A stretch of DNA of 64,000 nucleotides from Halomonas ramblicola (lineage in GTDB: Bacteria; Pseudomonadota; Gammaproteobacteria; Pseudomonadales; Halomonadaceae), in contig NZ_JAUFPL010000034.1 in NCBI RefSeq assembly GCF_030409215.1, positions 421,048 to 485,047 of the forward strand, written 5' to 3'. Position numbers and translations under genes: made by a program. The notes beneath the pieces were generated by a model. The model saw only the letters and a list, made by a program, of their open reading frames with translations, was not told the origin of the DNA and did not search any database. Numbering within the stretch: the first letter of the stretch is position 1; every line of letters starts with the position of its first letter. Below, piece by piece: positions 35,059 to 46,685 of this stretch.

Positions 35059-35505
35059 CTAGAACACGCGTCGCAGCCGGCCGTACATGGCGCCGATCAC
35101 CAGCCCGAACACGACGTGCGCGAGCAGGGTGGACAGGGGCGCCACCAGACCGAAGCCCATGCCGAACATGCCGGAGCCGGCCATGGGAAAGACCGTGACC
35201 ATCACCACCAGCCAGGCGACCAGGCCGAACAGCAGCCCACGCCGCATGTCACTGCTACCCGGCAGGTGGTCGACCAGCAGCGCGAAGAGCAGCCCCCAGA
35301 CGAGGGTACCCACCACGAAATGGATCGCCCAGCCGAGCAGCCGGGCATCCGGCGTGCCGAGCAGGTCCTGGGCGGCCAGGTTCATGATCTCGATGGGGTT
35401 GTACCAAGGCATGATCCCCGCCGACAGGCGCAGAATCAGGATCATCGAGATGACCAGGGTGGCCACGAAGCCGGCCAACATCCCTCTTGCCAGGCGAGTG
35501 CCCAT
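35059..35505 (-). CDS. Small membrane protein, DUF6789-like
   Basis: A 148-residue protein with four hydrophobic segments (MLAGFVATLVISMILILRL, AIHFVVGTLVWGLLFALLV, GLLFGLVAWLVVMVTVF, LSTLLAHVVFGLVIGAMYG). The MPWYNPIEIMNLAAQDLLGT segment resembles the DUF6789 family. First gene of the operon with pcm and the spermidine-synthase-like gene. Function unknown. Confidence 0.75.
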   Translation of the reverse strand: MGTRLARGMLAGFVATLVISMILILRLSAGIMPWYNPIEIMNLAAQDLLGTPDARLLGWAIHFVVGTLVWGLLFALLVDHLPGSSDMRRGLLFGLVAWLVVMVTVFPMAGSGMFGMGFGLVAPLSTLLAHVVFGLVIGAMYGRLRRVF

Positions 35506-35636
35506 AGCACACCTCCCGGTTGCTATCGCTGTGCCCCCAGTATAGGCAGATCACCCGCAGGCGGGACCGGCGCGGTCGCTTCCGGGCAGGCGGAATCCGC
35601 GGTGACGACACGGCAAGACCATGCATTCAGCCCAGG

Positions 35637-37582
<1,946 letters not shown>

Positions 37583-37586
<4 letters not shown>

Positions 37587-39130
37587 GGCGGCGAACCACG
37601 CGCCTCGTCGGCGGCGGTCCCGCGGTACTCCATGCGCGACCACAGTGGGCCCTCCAGGCAGTCGCAGCCCTGCTCGCGCAGGTAGTCGGCCTGCCCGCGC
37701 GTCGCCACACCGCTGGCGATGACGCGGATGCCCAGTCTGTGGGCCAACATCACCACCGAGCGGATGATCGCCTGGTGGTGGGGGCTGTCGAGGCAGCCCT
37801 CGACGAAGGACGCGGGGAGCTTGATGGCATCCACCGGGAAGCGGTCGAGGTGACCGAGGATCGAGTGGCCACGGCCGAACTCGGCGACACTCAGGTGCAC
37901 GCCCAGCGTCTTGAGCCGCGCGAGCGTCGTTTCCGCTCGCGCCGGAGCATGCATCAGCACGTCCTCGGTCAGCTCGAGTTCGAGCATCTCGCCGGGCAGG
38001 CCGCCCGTCGTCAGGGCGGCGGCGACACGCTCGGCGAACTCGCCATCCAGCAGGTCGGCGGTGACGACCTGCACCGCCACACGCAGCTCGACTCCCGCCT
38101 CGAGCCACGCCTGGGCGTGCTCGCAGGCGCCATCGAGCACCCACCGGCTGATCGCCCCGACCTGGCCGGCCGCCTCGACGGCCGCCATCCAGTGTGACGG
38201 CTCCATCACCCCGAAGCACGCCGAATACCAGCGCGGCTGGGCCGAGACCGCCACCACCTGACCGCGGACCGCACAGATCCGTGGCCGGAAGTAGAGCTCG
38301 AACTCGCCGCGCGGGAGCGCCTCGCAGAGGGCCGCCCGCAGCGCCAGGCGATCGGGTTCATCGTCGAGCTGCTCGACCAGCCGCTGCTGGGCGTACCGGT
38401 GATTGGTCGGGCCGTCGTGCTGGGTCCGGTCGACCAGTTCCGCCAGCACCTCGCTACACAGCGACTGTACTGCCTCCAGGGTCTGCTCGGTGCGCTCGCG
38501 CTCCTGGCGCAGGTGCACCACCTCCTGCTGCAGGCGAGCGACCTCGCGCAGCTGGCAGGCGGGGGGCAGGGCGCTGAACTCCCCCACAGGCACCACCCAT
38601 GAGTGGAGCTCGCAGACGGCGGCGAAGGCCTCGCTGCCGCCGGGTTTGCGGAAGTGGTGCAGCGCATAGCCACACAGCAGCGTCAGCGGCAGGCGCCCAC
38701 AGGCCGCATGCCACAGGGCCTCCAGGCGCACGGCCGCCCGCGACTGCCCGCGTGCGCACAGCACATCGACCAGCTCGCCAAAGGCCCGGGTGGGCCGTGG
38801 CGTGGCCGCCTCGACCTCGGCAAGCACGTGGCGGTTGAAGCGCGCCTCGTCCGGCATGTCGCCATCCATGATCGCCTCGAGCAGCGTCTCGGCGTCGTGC
38901 ACCACGAGCTGCCCGCTGGCCTCCGCCGCCGCCGTGTCCAGCCCCCAGGCCTCGAGCCGGTCCAGGACGTCGCGGCGACGCGCCGGCGTCAACAGCATCA
39001 ACAGCCGCTCGCCGGCCGTGATCCCGGCGGTGAGGAAGGCGGTCACCCGATCCGCCAGGGCGGCCTCGTCCTCGTAGAACTGCGCGACATGGTCATGGAG
39101 CTGGCATGGCGATGGCGTGGCGACGTGCAT
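37583..39130 (-). CDS. MEDS domain - degenerate EAL domain protein
   Basis: A 515-residue protein. Residues about 10-190 form a MEDS/DcmR-type sensory domain (HDHVAQFYEDEAALADRVTA, CGYALHHF). A coiled-coil-like linker follows (REVARLQQEVVHLRQERERT), then an EAL-type domain from about 265. The EAL domain has lost key catalytic residues: the EALLRW motif reads AQPRWY, DDFGTGYS reads AEFGRGHS, and EGVE reads SGVA, while LELTED and the AIKLP lysine remain. A c-di-GMP-binding or signalling-only role is therefore more likely than phosphodiesterase. Its gene overlaps ftsH by 4 bp, so it may set FtsH expression or activity. Confidence 0.85.
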
Positions 39131-39297
39131 ATCGGGCGCTTCCCTTGTCTCGCGAGTGCTGCTCGCAGATCGCCACCCTGCTCACCTTAAGAGGCATTCC
39201 ATTAGCATCTATTTAAATGCAGGATCCGCGATACATTGACAGCAGCCGTGGACCTTTCTGGATAGCACGCTACCCTGTCGAGGTCAAAAGGCATCCA

Positions 39298-40167
39298 CTA
39301 AGCCTCGAGCCGGTCCTGGGTCTGCGTCTCGAAGTCGCTGGCGTCGTGGCGCTCGTGGAGCTGCATCGCCGGATCCCCGAAGGTGCGGTTGACCATGCGC
39401 CCGCGCCTCACCGCCGGGCGGGCGTCGATCTCGCGGGCCCAGCGCTGCACGTTCGCGTACTCCTGCACCTGCAGGAACTCGCCAGCGTCGTAGAGCCGCC
39501 CCAGCGCCAGCTGGCCGTACCAGGGCCAGTTAGCGATGTCGGCGATGGTGTAGGCGTCACCGGCCAGGAAGCGGGTCTCGGCCAGGCGCCGGTCGAGCAC
39601 GTCGAGTTGGCGCTTGGCCTCCATGGCGTAGCGGTCGATCGGGTACTCCAGCTTCTCGGGCGCGTAGGCGTAGAAGTGGCCGAAGCCGCCGCCCAGGAAG
39701 GGCGCGCTGCCCATCTGCCAGAACAGCCAGTTCAGGGTCTCGGTGCGCCCGGCCAGGCTGCCTGGCAGGAACTCGCCGAAGCGCTCGGCCAGATAGAGCA
39801 GGATGGCGCCGGACTCGAACACCCGGGTGGGCGGCTTGGTGCCGTGGTCCATCAGCGCCGGGATCTTGGAGTTGGGGTTGATCTCGACGAAGCCGCTGCC
39901 GAACTGGTCGCCCTCGCCGATGCGAATCAGCCAGGCGTCGTACTCGGCGTCCCTGTAGCCCAGCGCCAGCAGCTCCTCGAACATCACCGTGACCTTCACG
40001 CCGTTGGGCGTGCCCATCGAGTAGAGCTGGAAGGGATGCTTGCCCACCGGCAACGCCTTCTCGTGGGTGGCGCCGGCCACCGGCCGGTTGATGCTGGCGA
40101 AGGTGCCGCCACTCGGTTTCTCCCAGGTCCAGACCCTCGGCGGGGTGTAGGCGGTATCTTGGCTCAT
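39298..40167 (-). CDS. yghU: Glutathione S-transferase YghU-like
   Basis: A 289-residue YghU/Nu-class GST with disulfide-bond oxidoreductase activity in E. coli. Matches include the N-terminal extension TPPRVWTWEKPSGGTFASIN, HPFQLYSMGTPNGVKVTVMF, GSGFVEINPNSKIPALMD and GSAPFLGGGFGHFYAYAPEK. AGGAG ribosome site; ATG at 40167. Monocistronic. Confidence 0.93.
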   Translation of the reverse strand: MSQDTAYTPPRVWTWEKPSGGTFASINRPVAGATHEKALPVGKHPFQLYSMGTPNGVKVTVMFEELLALGYRDAEYDAWLIRIGEGDQFGSGFVEINPNSKIPALMDHGTKPPTRVFESGAILLYLAERFGEFLPGSLAGRTETLNWLFWQMGSAPFLGGGFGHFYAYAPEKLEYPIDRYAMEAKRQLDVLDRRLAETRFLAGDAYTIADIANWPWYGQLALGRLYDAGEFLQVQEYANVQRWAREIDARPAVRRGRMVNRTFGDPAMQLHERHDASDFETQTQDRLEA

Positions 40168-40598
40168 GAATTCTCCTGACCGGATGATGACTTGGCGTCC
40201 CGTCCCAGAGGGAGACGGATCGGCCTCGTACACAGTGCGACAAAAGATAGCCTGTTAAGTTTTCATCCGCGACCCGCTCCCGCCCAGGAGGCCGCCGCAT
40301 CCGGCCACCGTCGCCAAAGAGAGACGCTCGCCTCCCCCTCTAGAAGCGGGCCTCCCGGAGGCCGCCTCCATCGCGTTGGCTCCTGGCGACGGTTTTCGTG
40401 CCCCCGGCCGGGCAGCGAGCACCGCCGGAAAACACCGGACACCCATAACTCACTGATCGACAATGCATATGTGATGAGGTGGCACGCCTTTGGCAACTAG
40501 CCAGACGGGAAGCCACTCGTTACGACGAGCGACTCAAGGATGAGTCACCCGAATCCAGCCGGCCCCGACCCATCGGGGCGAGCGAGAAAGGAGGCACC
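40168..40598. other. Gene-free stretch upstream of the secreted acidic protein
   Basis: About 430 bp between the divergent starts of yghU and the secreted protein gene. GC-rich with several short inverted repeats (for example GGGCCTCCCGGAGGCC near 40350); an AT-rich patch at 40441-40500 is the likely promoter for the plus-strand gene. No convincing coding frame. Confidence 0.5.
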
Positions 40599-41150
40599 AT
40601 GACATTCAGGACATTCGCCGCCGGCATGACGCTGGCCATCGCAGGACTCGCCATCTCCCCCGTCCATGCCGATCTCAGCGCCGACGTATCGACCGATGCC
40701 CGGGCCGACGGCAGCCTGCTGGCCCTCGACACCGGCGCAGAGGCCGGCGTGGGCGCCGGCACCGGAGCGGAAGCCGGCGCAGGCACCAGTGCCGGAGCAG
40801 GCGTGGAAGCCGGAGTCAGCGGCTCCGCCCAGGCCGATACCGCCGGCGCGGCCGGCCAGCAAGGCGAACTCGGTGCCGAGGCCCGGGGCGACGACCAGGC
40901 GGAGGCCGGAATCCGCATCGACCAGGAAGGGCAGGCCGGCGTCGACACGGCCCAGGACTCGGTGACCGCTGCCGGTAACGAGACCTCGGCCGAGGCCAGC
41001 GAACGCGCCCAGTCGACCCTGGATGGCGTGAGCGACACCCTCGAATCCGGCCAGGAGACCGGCGAGGAGTGGGTCGAGGAAGGCACCAGCGCCGTGGAAG
41101 GCGGCGCCGAGGCCGAAGGCTCCGCCGCCGTCTCCGGCGAGATGAACTGA
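40599..41150 (+). CDS. Secreted Ala/Gly/Glu-rich low-complexity protein
   Basis: 183 residues with a clear signal peptide (FAAGMTLAIAGLAISPVHA) and an excellent AAAGGAGG ribosome site. The mature part has almost no hydrophobic clusters and is built of degenerate short repeats: GAEAGVGAGTGAEAGAG, SAGAGVEAGVSG, then acidic segments (SESGQETGEEWVEEGTSAVE-like). No cysteine. Such composition predicts an intrinsically disordered, highly acidic periplasmic or extracellular protein, in keeping with a halophile. Some Ala/Gly/acidic proteins of this type coat cells or bind water, but no function can be assigned. A terminator follows directly. Confidence 0.8.
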   Translation: MTFRTFAAGMTLAIAGLAISPVHADLSADVSTDARADGSLLALDTGAEAGVGAGTGAEAGAGTSAGAGVEAGVSGSAQADTAGAAGQQGELGAEARGDDQAEAGIRIDQEGQAGVDTAQDSVTAAGNETSAEASERAQSTLDGVSDTLESGQETGEEWVEEGTSAVEGGAEAEGSAAVSGEMN

Positions 41151-41178
41151 CGACACGCCCTCCCCCAGCCACTGCGCT

Positions 41179-41212
41179 CCGCCCATCAGGCCCCCTGATG
41201 GGCGGTTTCTCG
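41179..41212 (+). terminator. Intrinsic terminator after the secreted protein gene
   Basis: CCGCCCATCAG-GCCCC-CTGATGGGCGG forms an 11-bp stem followed by a short TTTCT tract. Confidence 0.75.
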
Positions 41213-41332
41213 TGTCTGGCCGCCGGCCGCCCCGATCTCCCCCGGGCACACCGCCACCGACCAATCGCCAAGCGACGCCCCGTGCACCGGCGTCTAGAGT
41301 AGCAATGAGACCAGCGGCGGAGCGCGACTCCC

Positions 41333-42439
41333 GTGAACCGGCTGACGGACCTGACTGGCGAGGCCTCCGGGGCGTTCGGCGACCTCGGCACCCTGCTGCC
41401 CTATGTGATCGCGGCGGTCACCCTGGGCGTGCTCGCCCCCACGCCGGTGTTCCTGGGCTTCGCCGCCGGCTACCTGCTGGTCGCCCTGCTCTACCGGTTG
41501 CCGATCGCCGTCCAGCCGATGAAGGCGCTGGGGGCGGTGATCCTCACCGGCGGCCTCACCGCCGCCGAGACGGCCTGGGCGGGTACGATCATCGGCCTGG
41601 TGCTGCTGGTACTGGCCGCCACCCCACGCCTGTCCCGGGCTGCCCGCGCCCTGCCGCAGTCCGTGGTCACCGGCCTGCAGGCCGGCCTGGGGCTGATGCT
41701 CGGCGTCCTGGCGCTGGGCATGATGGCCGAGGGCTGGGCCCTCGCCCTGCCGGCGCTGGCTGTGCTGGGGCTCTCCTGGGCCTGGCCGCGCGGGCCCTGG
41801 GCCCTGCTGGTGGTCGCCCTCGCCCTGCTGCTCGGCCCGGTGGCCGAGCCGCTCGCCCAGGCGCCCCCCGCGGATGGCGAGGGCCTCTCGGCCCGGGCCG
41901 TCGTCACCGGCGTGGTGGCCCAGTTGCCGCTCACCCTGCTCAATGCCGTGGTGGTCACCGCCGCCGTGGCCCGCTCGCTCTTCCCCGAGGCGGCCGGCCG
42001 GGTCGGGGAACGTCGACTGGCCGCCTCCAGCGGGCTGCTCAACCTGGCCCTGGCCCCGCTGGGCGCCATGCCCATGTGCCACGGGGCCGGCGGCGTCGCC
42101 GCCCACTACCGCTTCGGCGCCCGCGGCCCGGCGGCGCCGCTGGTGATGGCCGGCGCCTGCGCCCTGGCCGCCCTGCAGGGCCCGGCGGTAATCGCCTGGC
42201 TGGCGGCCATTCCCGCCCCGGTGGTGGGCTCCCTGCTCGCCTACGCCGCCGTGGAACTGATGCTCAGCCGGCGGCTGTTCGACGCCCGCCCCGACTGCCG
42301 GCCAGTGATCGCTGCCGCGGCCGTGGCCACGCTGTTCTGGGGGGCGCTGGCGGGGCTGCTCGCCGGCCTGGTCGCCGAACGCCTGCGAGTCTGGATCGTG
42401 CGTCGGCGGCCAGCCCCTTCGACGCGTGGCAAAGGGTGA
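41333..42439 (+). CDS. MOT1-type molybdate/sulfate transporter
   Basis: A 368-residue membrane protein of the MOT1 branch of the SulP-related transporters. Two signatures are clear: ASGAFGDLGTLLPYVIAAVT near the N-terminus and APLGAMPMCHGAGGVAAHYR near residue 245. About ten membrane spans; no STAS domain, as in MOT1. Predicted molybdate uptake. Starts with GTG at 41333 (GGAG upstream). The convergent AraC gene ends 14 bp downstream. Confidence 0.88.
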   Translation: MNRLTDLTGEASGAFGDLGTLLPYVIAAVTLGVLAPTPVFLGFAAGYLLVALLYRLPIAVQPMKALGAVILTGGLTAAETAWAGTIIGLVLLVLAATPRLSRAARALPQSVVTGLQAGLGLMLGVLALGMMAEGWALALPALAVLGLSWAWPRGPWALLVVALALLLGPVAEPLAQAPPADGEGLSARAVVTGVVAQLPLTLLNAVVVTAAVARSLFPEAAGRVGERRLAASSGLLNLALAPLGAMPMCHGAGGVAAHYRFGARGPAAPLVMAGACALAALQGPAVIAWLAAIPAPVVGSLLAYAAVELMLSRRLFDARPDCRPVIAAAAVATLFWGALAGLLAGLVAERLRVWIVRRRPAPSTRGKG

Positions 42440-42453
42440 CGGGACGACGTGCC

Positions 42454-43488
42454 TCAGTCGGCCGCGGCGGGTTGCGGGGGGTTACGCTGCTCCCGGCGCC
42501 ATGTCGCCGGCGGCGCGCCGAACTCGCGCTTGAAGGCCTTGTTGAAGGAGGCTTCCGACTCGTACCCCGCCTCCAGCGCAATGCGCGAGATGGGGGTCGG
42601 CGAGTCGCGCAGGCGACGTGCGGCGATCTGCATGCGCAGCCGACCCAGGTAGCGCATCGGCGGCACGCCCACCAGCTCGGTGAAACGCTCGGCGAAGGCC
42701 GAGCGGGACAGGCCGACCCGGCGCGCCAGCGCCTCCGTCGTCCAGTGGCGCTGCGGCTGGTCGTGCAGTTGGGCCAGCGCACGGCTGACGAACGCATCGC
42801 GCAGGCCGCCCAGCCAGGCACGCTGCTCGGGCGGCAGGCCGGCGAGATAGCGCTGCACGGCCTCGATGAACAGCAGTTCGGCGAGTCGGGCAAGAAGCTC
42901 CGGCGAGCGCACCGTCCCGGCGGCCAGTTCGCTGGCGGCGAAGCGGAAGGAGCTCTCGATCCACGACCCGGCCGCGCCCTCCGCCACGTCCAGCGTCATC
43001 ACCCCCGGCAGGATGCCGATCAGGGCATCGCAGGGCATCTCGCTATGCAGGAAGCCGCACAGCAGCCGCGTGGTGTCGCCGCCGCCACCGTAGACGATCC
43101 GCGCCGGTCCCCCCTCGATCATGGGCTGCATCAGATGCTCGACGCTGACCGGCGGGCAGCCCAGCTCGCTGCCGAGGACATGCGGATCGTTACGCGGCAG
43201 GAGCACGATGTGCCCCGCCGCGACCGCCACCGGTTCCCCCTGGCCCACCTGCAGCAGCAGCCGGCCGGCGCTGACGTAGTGGTAGGCCAGGATGCCCCGG
43301 GGCACCGGCGTGAACGGCCGACAATCCTCCGGCGTGACCTGTGCCGCCACACACCAGGGCGCAGAGAACTCGGCATCGAGAAAGATGCCCCCGGTAAAAC
43401 GGATAGTGCGCAGCACCTCGAGCGCAGCATCCATCGGTCGCGGCCTCCCTCGCGGCGGATCGAACAACAACGCCGGCGCCTCGGCCAT
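42454..43488 (-). CDS. AraC-family regulator with cupin sensor domain
   Basis: About 344 residues. An N-terminal cupin domain (AYHYVSAGRLLLQVGQGEPV, GHIVLLPRNDPHVLGSE) precedes two AraC-type HTHs: ALARRVGLSRSAFAERFTEL and ISRIALEAGYESEASFNKAF. This layout (Cupin_6 plus HTH_18) is common in regulators next to small oxidoreductase genes. The start is uncertain: ATGs at 43524, 43488 and 43434 are all in frame; 43488 has GGAGG upstream, though far. Divergent from the TPR gene, which it may regulate. Confidence 0.85.
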   Translation of the reverse strand: MAEAPALLFDPPRGRPRPMDAALEVLRTIRFTGGIFLDAEFSAPWCVAAQVTPEDCRPFTPVPRGILAYHYVSAGRLLLQVGQGEPVAVAAGHIVLLPRNDPHVLGSELGCPPVSVEHLMQPMIEGGPARIVYGGGGDTTRLLCGFLHSEMPCDALIGILPGVMTLDVAEGAAGSWIESSFRFAASELAAGTVRSPELLARLAELLFIEAVQRYLAGLPPEQRAWLGGLRDAFVSRALAQLHDQPQRHWTTEALARRVGLSRSAFAERFTELVGVPPMRYLGRLRMQIAARRLRDSPTPISRIALEAGYESEASFNKAFKREFGAPPATWRREQRNPPQPAAAD

Positions 43489-43602
43489 TATTGCCCCCCG
43501 CGCCTCCGAGTAGTCTAGCAGCATGGTGAGCGGCCCGGCCGCCGCCGGGCGGACGACACCCCGTCGCCGCCAACCACCCCAACGATGACCTGGAGCCCTG
43601 CC

Positions 43603-44940
43603 ATGCTGACCGACCGCCAAGGCAACGCCCTGCCCGGCGCCACGCCGGAAACCCTGGCGCTGTACAACCGCGCCATCGACGCCTTCAACATCTACCGTGG
43701 CGACCCCGTCACGCCACTGGATCGGGCCATCGAGGCGGCCCCCGACTTCACCATGGCGCGCATCGCCAGGGCCACCCTGTTCGCGCTGGCCACCGAGCCC
43801 GCTGCCGCCGAGGCGGCCCGGGCCGACGTGCTCACCGCCAAGGCCTCACGCCCGAACGACCGGGAGGCCTCGCACCTCGCCGCCCTCGACCGCCTGCTGG
43901 CCGGGGAATGGAGCGCGGCCGGCGTCGCCCTGGATCGCCACAACATGCGCTACCCCCACGACCTGCTGGCCCTGCAGGCCGGCCACCTGATCGACTTCTA
44001 CCGGGCCAACGCCCGCAACCTGCGCGACCGCCTCGCCCGCGTGCTGCCCCGCTGGTCGCCCGACATGCCGGCCTATTCGATCGCGCTGGGCATGTACGCC
44101 TTCGGCCTGGAGGAGACCGCCGACTACGCCCGCGCCGAGGCGGCCGGGCGGCAGGCGCTGGACCTCCAGCCCCTGGACTGCTGGGCGCATCACGCCGTGG
44201 CCCACGTCATGGAGATGCAGGGCCGCGCCGAGGACGGCATCGGCTGGATGACGGCGCGCGAGCCCTACTGGTCCGGCGACGACAACCTGTTCAAGGTGCA
44301 CAACTGGTGGCACCGCGCCCTCTGTCATCTCGACCTCGGCCAGACCCGCGACGCCCTGGCCCTCTACGACGGGCCGATCCGCCAGGACCGCAGCGGCGTG
44401 GCGCTGGACATGATCGACGCCTCGGCCCTGCTGTGGCGGCTGACTCTCGTCGGCCAGGACGTCGGCGCGCGTTGGCAGGAGCTGGCGGACGCCTGGGACC
44501 AGCATGCCGACGGCCGGCTCTACCCCTTCAACGACTGGCACGCGGTCATGGCCTACCTGGGCGCCGGACGCGACGACCGGGTGGAGGCACTGCTGGCGGC
44601 GCTGCGCGACACCGACGGCAGCGCGGAAACCGCGGCCTGGGCCCGGCGCATCGGCCTGCCCCTGGTGGAAGGCTTCGTGGCCTTCTGGCGCGGCGACCAT
44701 GCCACCGCGGTCGAGCGCCTGCATCCGGCGCGCTTCATCGCCAACGGCTTCGGCGGCAGCCATGCCCAGCGCGACATCATCGACTGGACGCTGACCGAGG
44801 CCGCCCTGCACGGCGGCCATCGCGACCTGGCCGAAGCCCTGGCCCACGAGCGCCTGGCGCTCAAGCCACACAGCCCCCTCAACCGGGACTTCCTGCGGCG
44901 GGCCACCACCACCGCCCTAGAGAAAAGACGCACCGCCTGA
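43603..44940 (+). CDS. Tetratricopeptide-repeat protein (TTC38-like)
   Basis: A 445-residue soluble protein similar to the TTC38 family: LYNRAIDAFNIYRGDPVTPL, DRHNMRYPHDLLALQAGHLI, LDLQPLDCWAHHAVAHVMEM and NLFKVHNWWHRALCHLDLGQ. These helical repeats build a scaffold; the conserved His-rich HAVAHVMEM and WWHRA motifs hint at a possible metal or ligand site. No signal peptide. Start at 43603 with GGAG spacing 8; an ATG at 43585 is also open. Divergent from an AraC-type regulator. Confidence 0.85.
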   Translation: MLTDRQGNALPGATPETLALYNRAIDAFNIYRGDPVTPLDRAIEAAPDFTMARIARATLFALATEPAAAEAARADVLTAKASRPNDREASHLAALDRLLAGEWSAAGVALDRHNMRYPHDLLALQAGHLIDFYRANARNLRDRLARVLPRWSPDMPAYSIALGMYAFGLEETADYARAEAAGRQALDLQPLDCWAHHAVAHVMEMQGRAEDGIGWMTAREPYWSGDDNLFKVHNWWHRALCHLDLGQTRDALALYDGPIRQDRSGVALDMIDASALLWRLTLVGQDVGARWQELADAWDQHADGRLYPFNDWHAVMAYLGAGRDDRVEALLAALRDTDGSAETAAWARRIGLPLVEGFVAFWRGDHATAVERLHPARFIANGFGGSHAQRDIIDWTLTEAALHGGHRDLAEALAHERLALKPHSPLNRDFLRRATTTALEKRRTA

Positions 44941-45103
44941 GCCCCGGCACCGCCCGCTCCCGGCCCCTATCGGCCGGGGGCGTCGGGAAAAATAAACGAC
45001 GAAAGCCTTTGACCCAGGCCGCCGGACGTGACACTGTGGCGCCAGTTGGTTGGCAAGCAGCATGGTTTCAGTAGCATTCGAATTCTTTCGACCGCCTGTA
45101 AAT

Positions 45104-45109
45104 TATAAT
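45104..45109 (+). promoter_or_regulatory. Probable -10 box of the cold-shock gene
   Basis: A perfect TATAAT lies 73 bp upstream of the cold-shock start in an AT-rich stretch, implying a 5' leader of roughly 65 bases, as is usual for cold-shock mRNAs. No good -35 is visible at 17 bp (AATTCT). Confidence 0.5.
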
Positions 45110-45181
45110 TCTTGTTTTACCCGCTACTCATCTGGGTGACACCAGGAACTTTGCAAGGCGCTAAGCGCGAGAGGATTTTTC

Positions 45182-45388
45182 ATGACTACTGGTACCGTCA
45201 AGTGGTTCAACGATTCCAAGGGTTTCGGCTTCATTTCTCCTGCCGATGGCAGCGATGATGTCTTTGCCCACTTCTCCGAAATTCAGGCCGAAGGCTTCAA
45301 ATCCCTGCAGGAAGGTCAAAGCGTCTCCTTCGACGTGACCCAGGGCAAGAAAGGCCTCCAGGCTTCGAACATCAAGCCGCTCGCCTGA
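45182..45388 (+). CDS. CspA-family cold-shock protein
   Basis: A 68-residue single cold-shock domain: TGTVKWFNDSKGFGFISP with RNP1 KGFGFI, and RNP2 VFAHFSEI. It binds single-stranded nucleic acid and melts RNA secondary structure. AGAGGA ribosome site. Lower GC than its neighbours, typical of highly expressed csp genes. Confidence 0.95.
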   Translation: MTTGTVKWFNDSKGFGFISPADGSDDVFAHFSEIQAEGFKSLQEGQSVSFDVTQGKKGLQASNIKPLA

Positions 45389-45430
45389 TCCCCAGGATCA
45401 CGAGCGCTCACGAACCTCCCGGTTCGTGAA

Positions 45431-45462
45431 ACAGGGCCCGCCTCGGCGGGCCCTGTTGCGTT
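45431..45462 (+). terminator. Terminator after the cold-shock gene
   Basis: ACAGGGCCCGCC-TC-GGCGGGCCCTGT forms a long perfect stem followed by TGCGTTGT. It also serves the convergent regulator gene ending at 45497, being symmetric. Confidence 0.75.
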
Positions 45463-45496
45463 GTATGGCTGCCCCACGGCGCCAGCACGCTCCTGT

Positions 45497-46534
45497 TCAG
45501 TGCGACGACCGAGCGAAGTCGGGGATGCGAAAGCGCCGGCGATAGGCGCTCGGGTTGAGACCGGTGGTGCGCTTGAACAGCCGCCGGAAGAACGCCGAGT
45601 CCTCGTAGCCGACCCGCCAGCTGATCTCTTCGATCGAAGCCTCGGTGCGTTCGAGCCGACGCTTGGCGTCTTCGATGCGCAGGCGCTGAACATAGGCGAT
45701 CGGGTTCAGGCCGGTGGCGTTCACGAAGCGCCGCTTGAAGGTACGCTCGGCCAGCGCCGAACGTTCGATCATCGCCTCCACCGGGTGGGCGAGCGCAAAG
45801 TGCTCGTTCAACCACTGCTGCGCGCTCTGGATCTCCCCATCGCCATGATCGAACTTACCCTCGAACACCAGGTAAGGCGTGAGGCCATCCTGATGCCACT
45901 GCAGCGCGAACAGTCGGGCGATTTCCTGCGCCGTGGTCGCCCCGGCATAGCGCGCGATGAGATAGAGCGCCAAGTCGTGCCAGCTCATCGAGGCGCCGGA
46001 GCTCACCAGGTCCTCGCGCTGACCGGCAATCACCAGCACGCGTTCCGGGTGAGTCGACACGGCTGGGTAGCTGGCCATGAACGCTTGCGCATAGCCGAAG
46101 TGAACCGTTGCCTCCTTGTCGTCGAACAGCCCGGTTTCGGCCAGCAGGAAGACACCCGAGCACGCCGAGCACAGCACGGCGCCTCGCTCATGCATGGCGT
46201 GCAGCCATTCGACCAGGTGGGGATAGCGGCCCTTCTCCCAGCCCTGGGGGCGCAGCAGCACCGACGGGACGATGACGATGTCGCTCGTCTCGATGGTGTC
46301 GATGGCCCGTTGCACATCGATCGGCACGCCGCTTGCCAGCTTCAGTGCCCCCACCGCCTCCCCCACGATCTCGATATGAAAGGGGGCCGGAGCGTTTGGC
46401 GCCACCAGGCCCATGAGGGCCACCCCGTTCATCACGTCGAAGATACCGGCGAGGGTGGAGACCACGACGTCGGGCAGCGCCACGAGGCTGACGTGTCGGG
46501 GGCGCGCCCCGGCAAGGATGGCAGGTCCGGTCAT
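45497..46534 (-). CDS. GlxA-type regulator (DJ-1/PfpI domain + AraC HTH)
   Basis: A 345-residue GATase1-like/AraC regulator. The DJ-1/PfpI-like domain contains VSLVALPDVVVSTLAGIFDV and GAVLCSACSGVFLLAETGLF with the nucleophile-elbow Cys; the AraC domain reads MIERSALAERTFKRRFVNAT and ISWRVGYEDSAFFRRLFKRT. The ATG at 46534 (MTGPAILAGARPRHVSL) is the first with family character; the frame is open for 50 more codons that overlap the divergent methyltransferase leader. Probably regulates the divergent methyltransferase gene. Confidence 0.9.
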   Translation of the reverse strand: MTGPAILAGARPRHVSLVALPDVVVSTLAGIFDVMNGVALMGLVAPNAPAPFHIEIVGEAVGALKLASGVPIDVQRAIDTIETSDIVIVPSVLLRPQGWEKGRYPHLVEWLHAMHERGAVLCSACSGVFLLAETGLFDDKEATVHFGYAQAFMASYPAVSTHPERVLVIAGQREDLVSSGASMSWHDLALYLIARYAGATTAQEIARLFALQWHQDGLTPYLVFEGKFDHGDGEIQSAQQWLNEHFALAHPVEAMIERSALAERTFKRRFVNATGLNPIAYVQRLRIEDAKRRLERTEASIEEISWRVGYEDSAFFRRLFKRTTGLNPSAYRRRFRIPDFARSSH

Positions 46535-46685
46535 GGACGCCTGACTCTTCGCAGGTGAGGAAGATTCAGTGTGGCACGAACGGACCGATTGCGGGTGATT
46601 CAAGCTCTTCAGCGGGACGAGCCGCGCGGTGATGATGAGCGGGACGTTGGAATCCCCCAACATTACAAGAACGGAGCCGCACACC

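Noticed and set aside
41212..43518. A 768-codon plus-strand open frame
   Set aside because: It overlaps the molybdate transporter in another frame and the AraC gene in antisense; its composition (Arg/Pro-rich) is that of a shadow.
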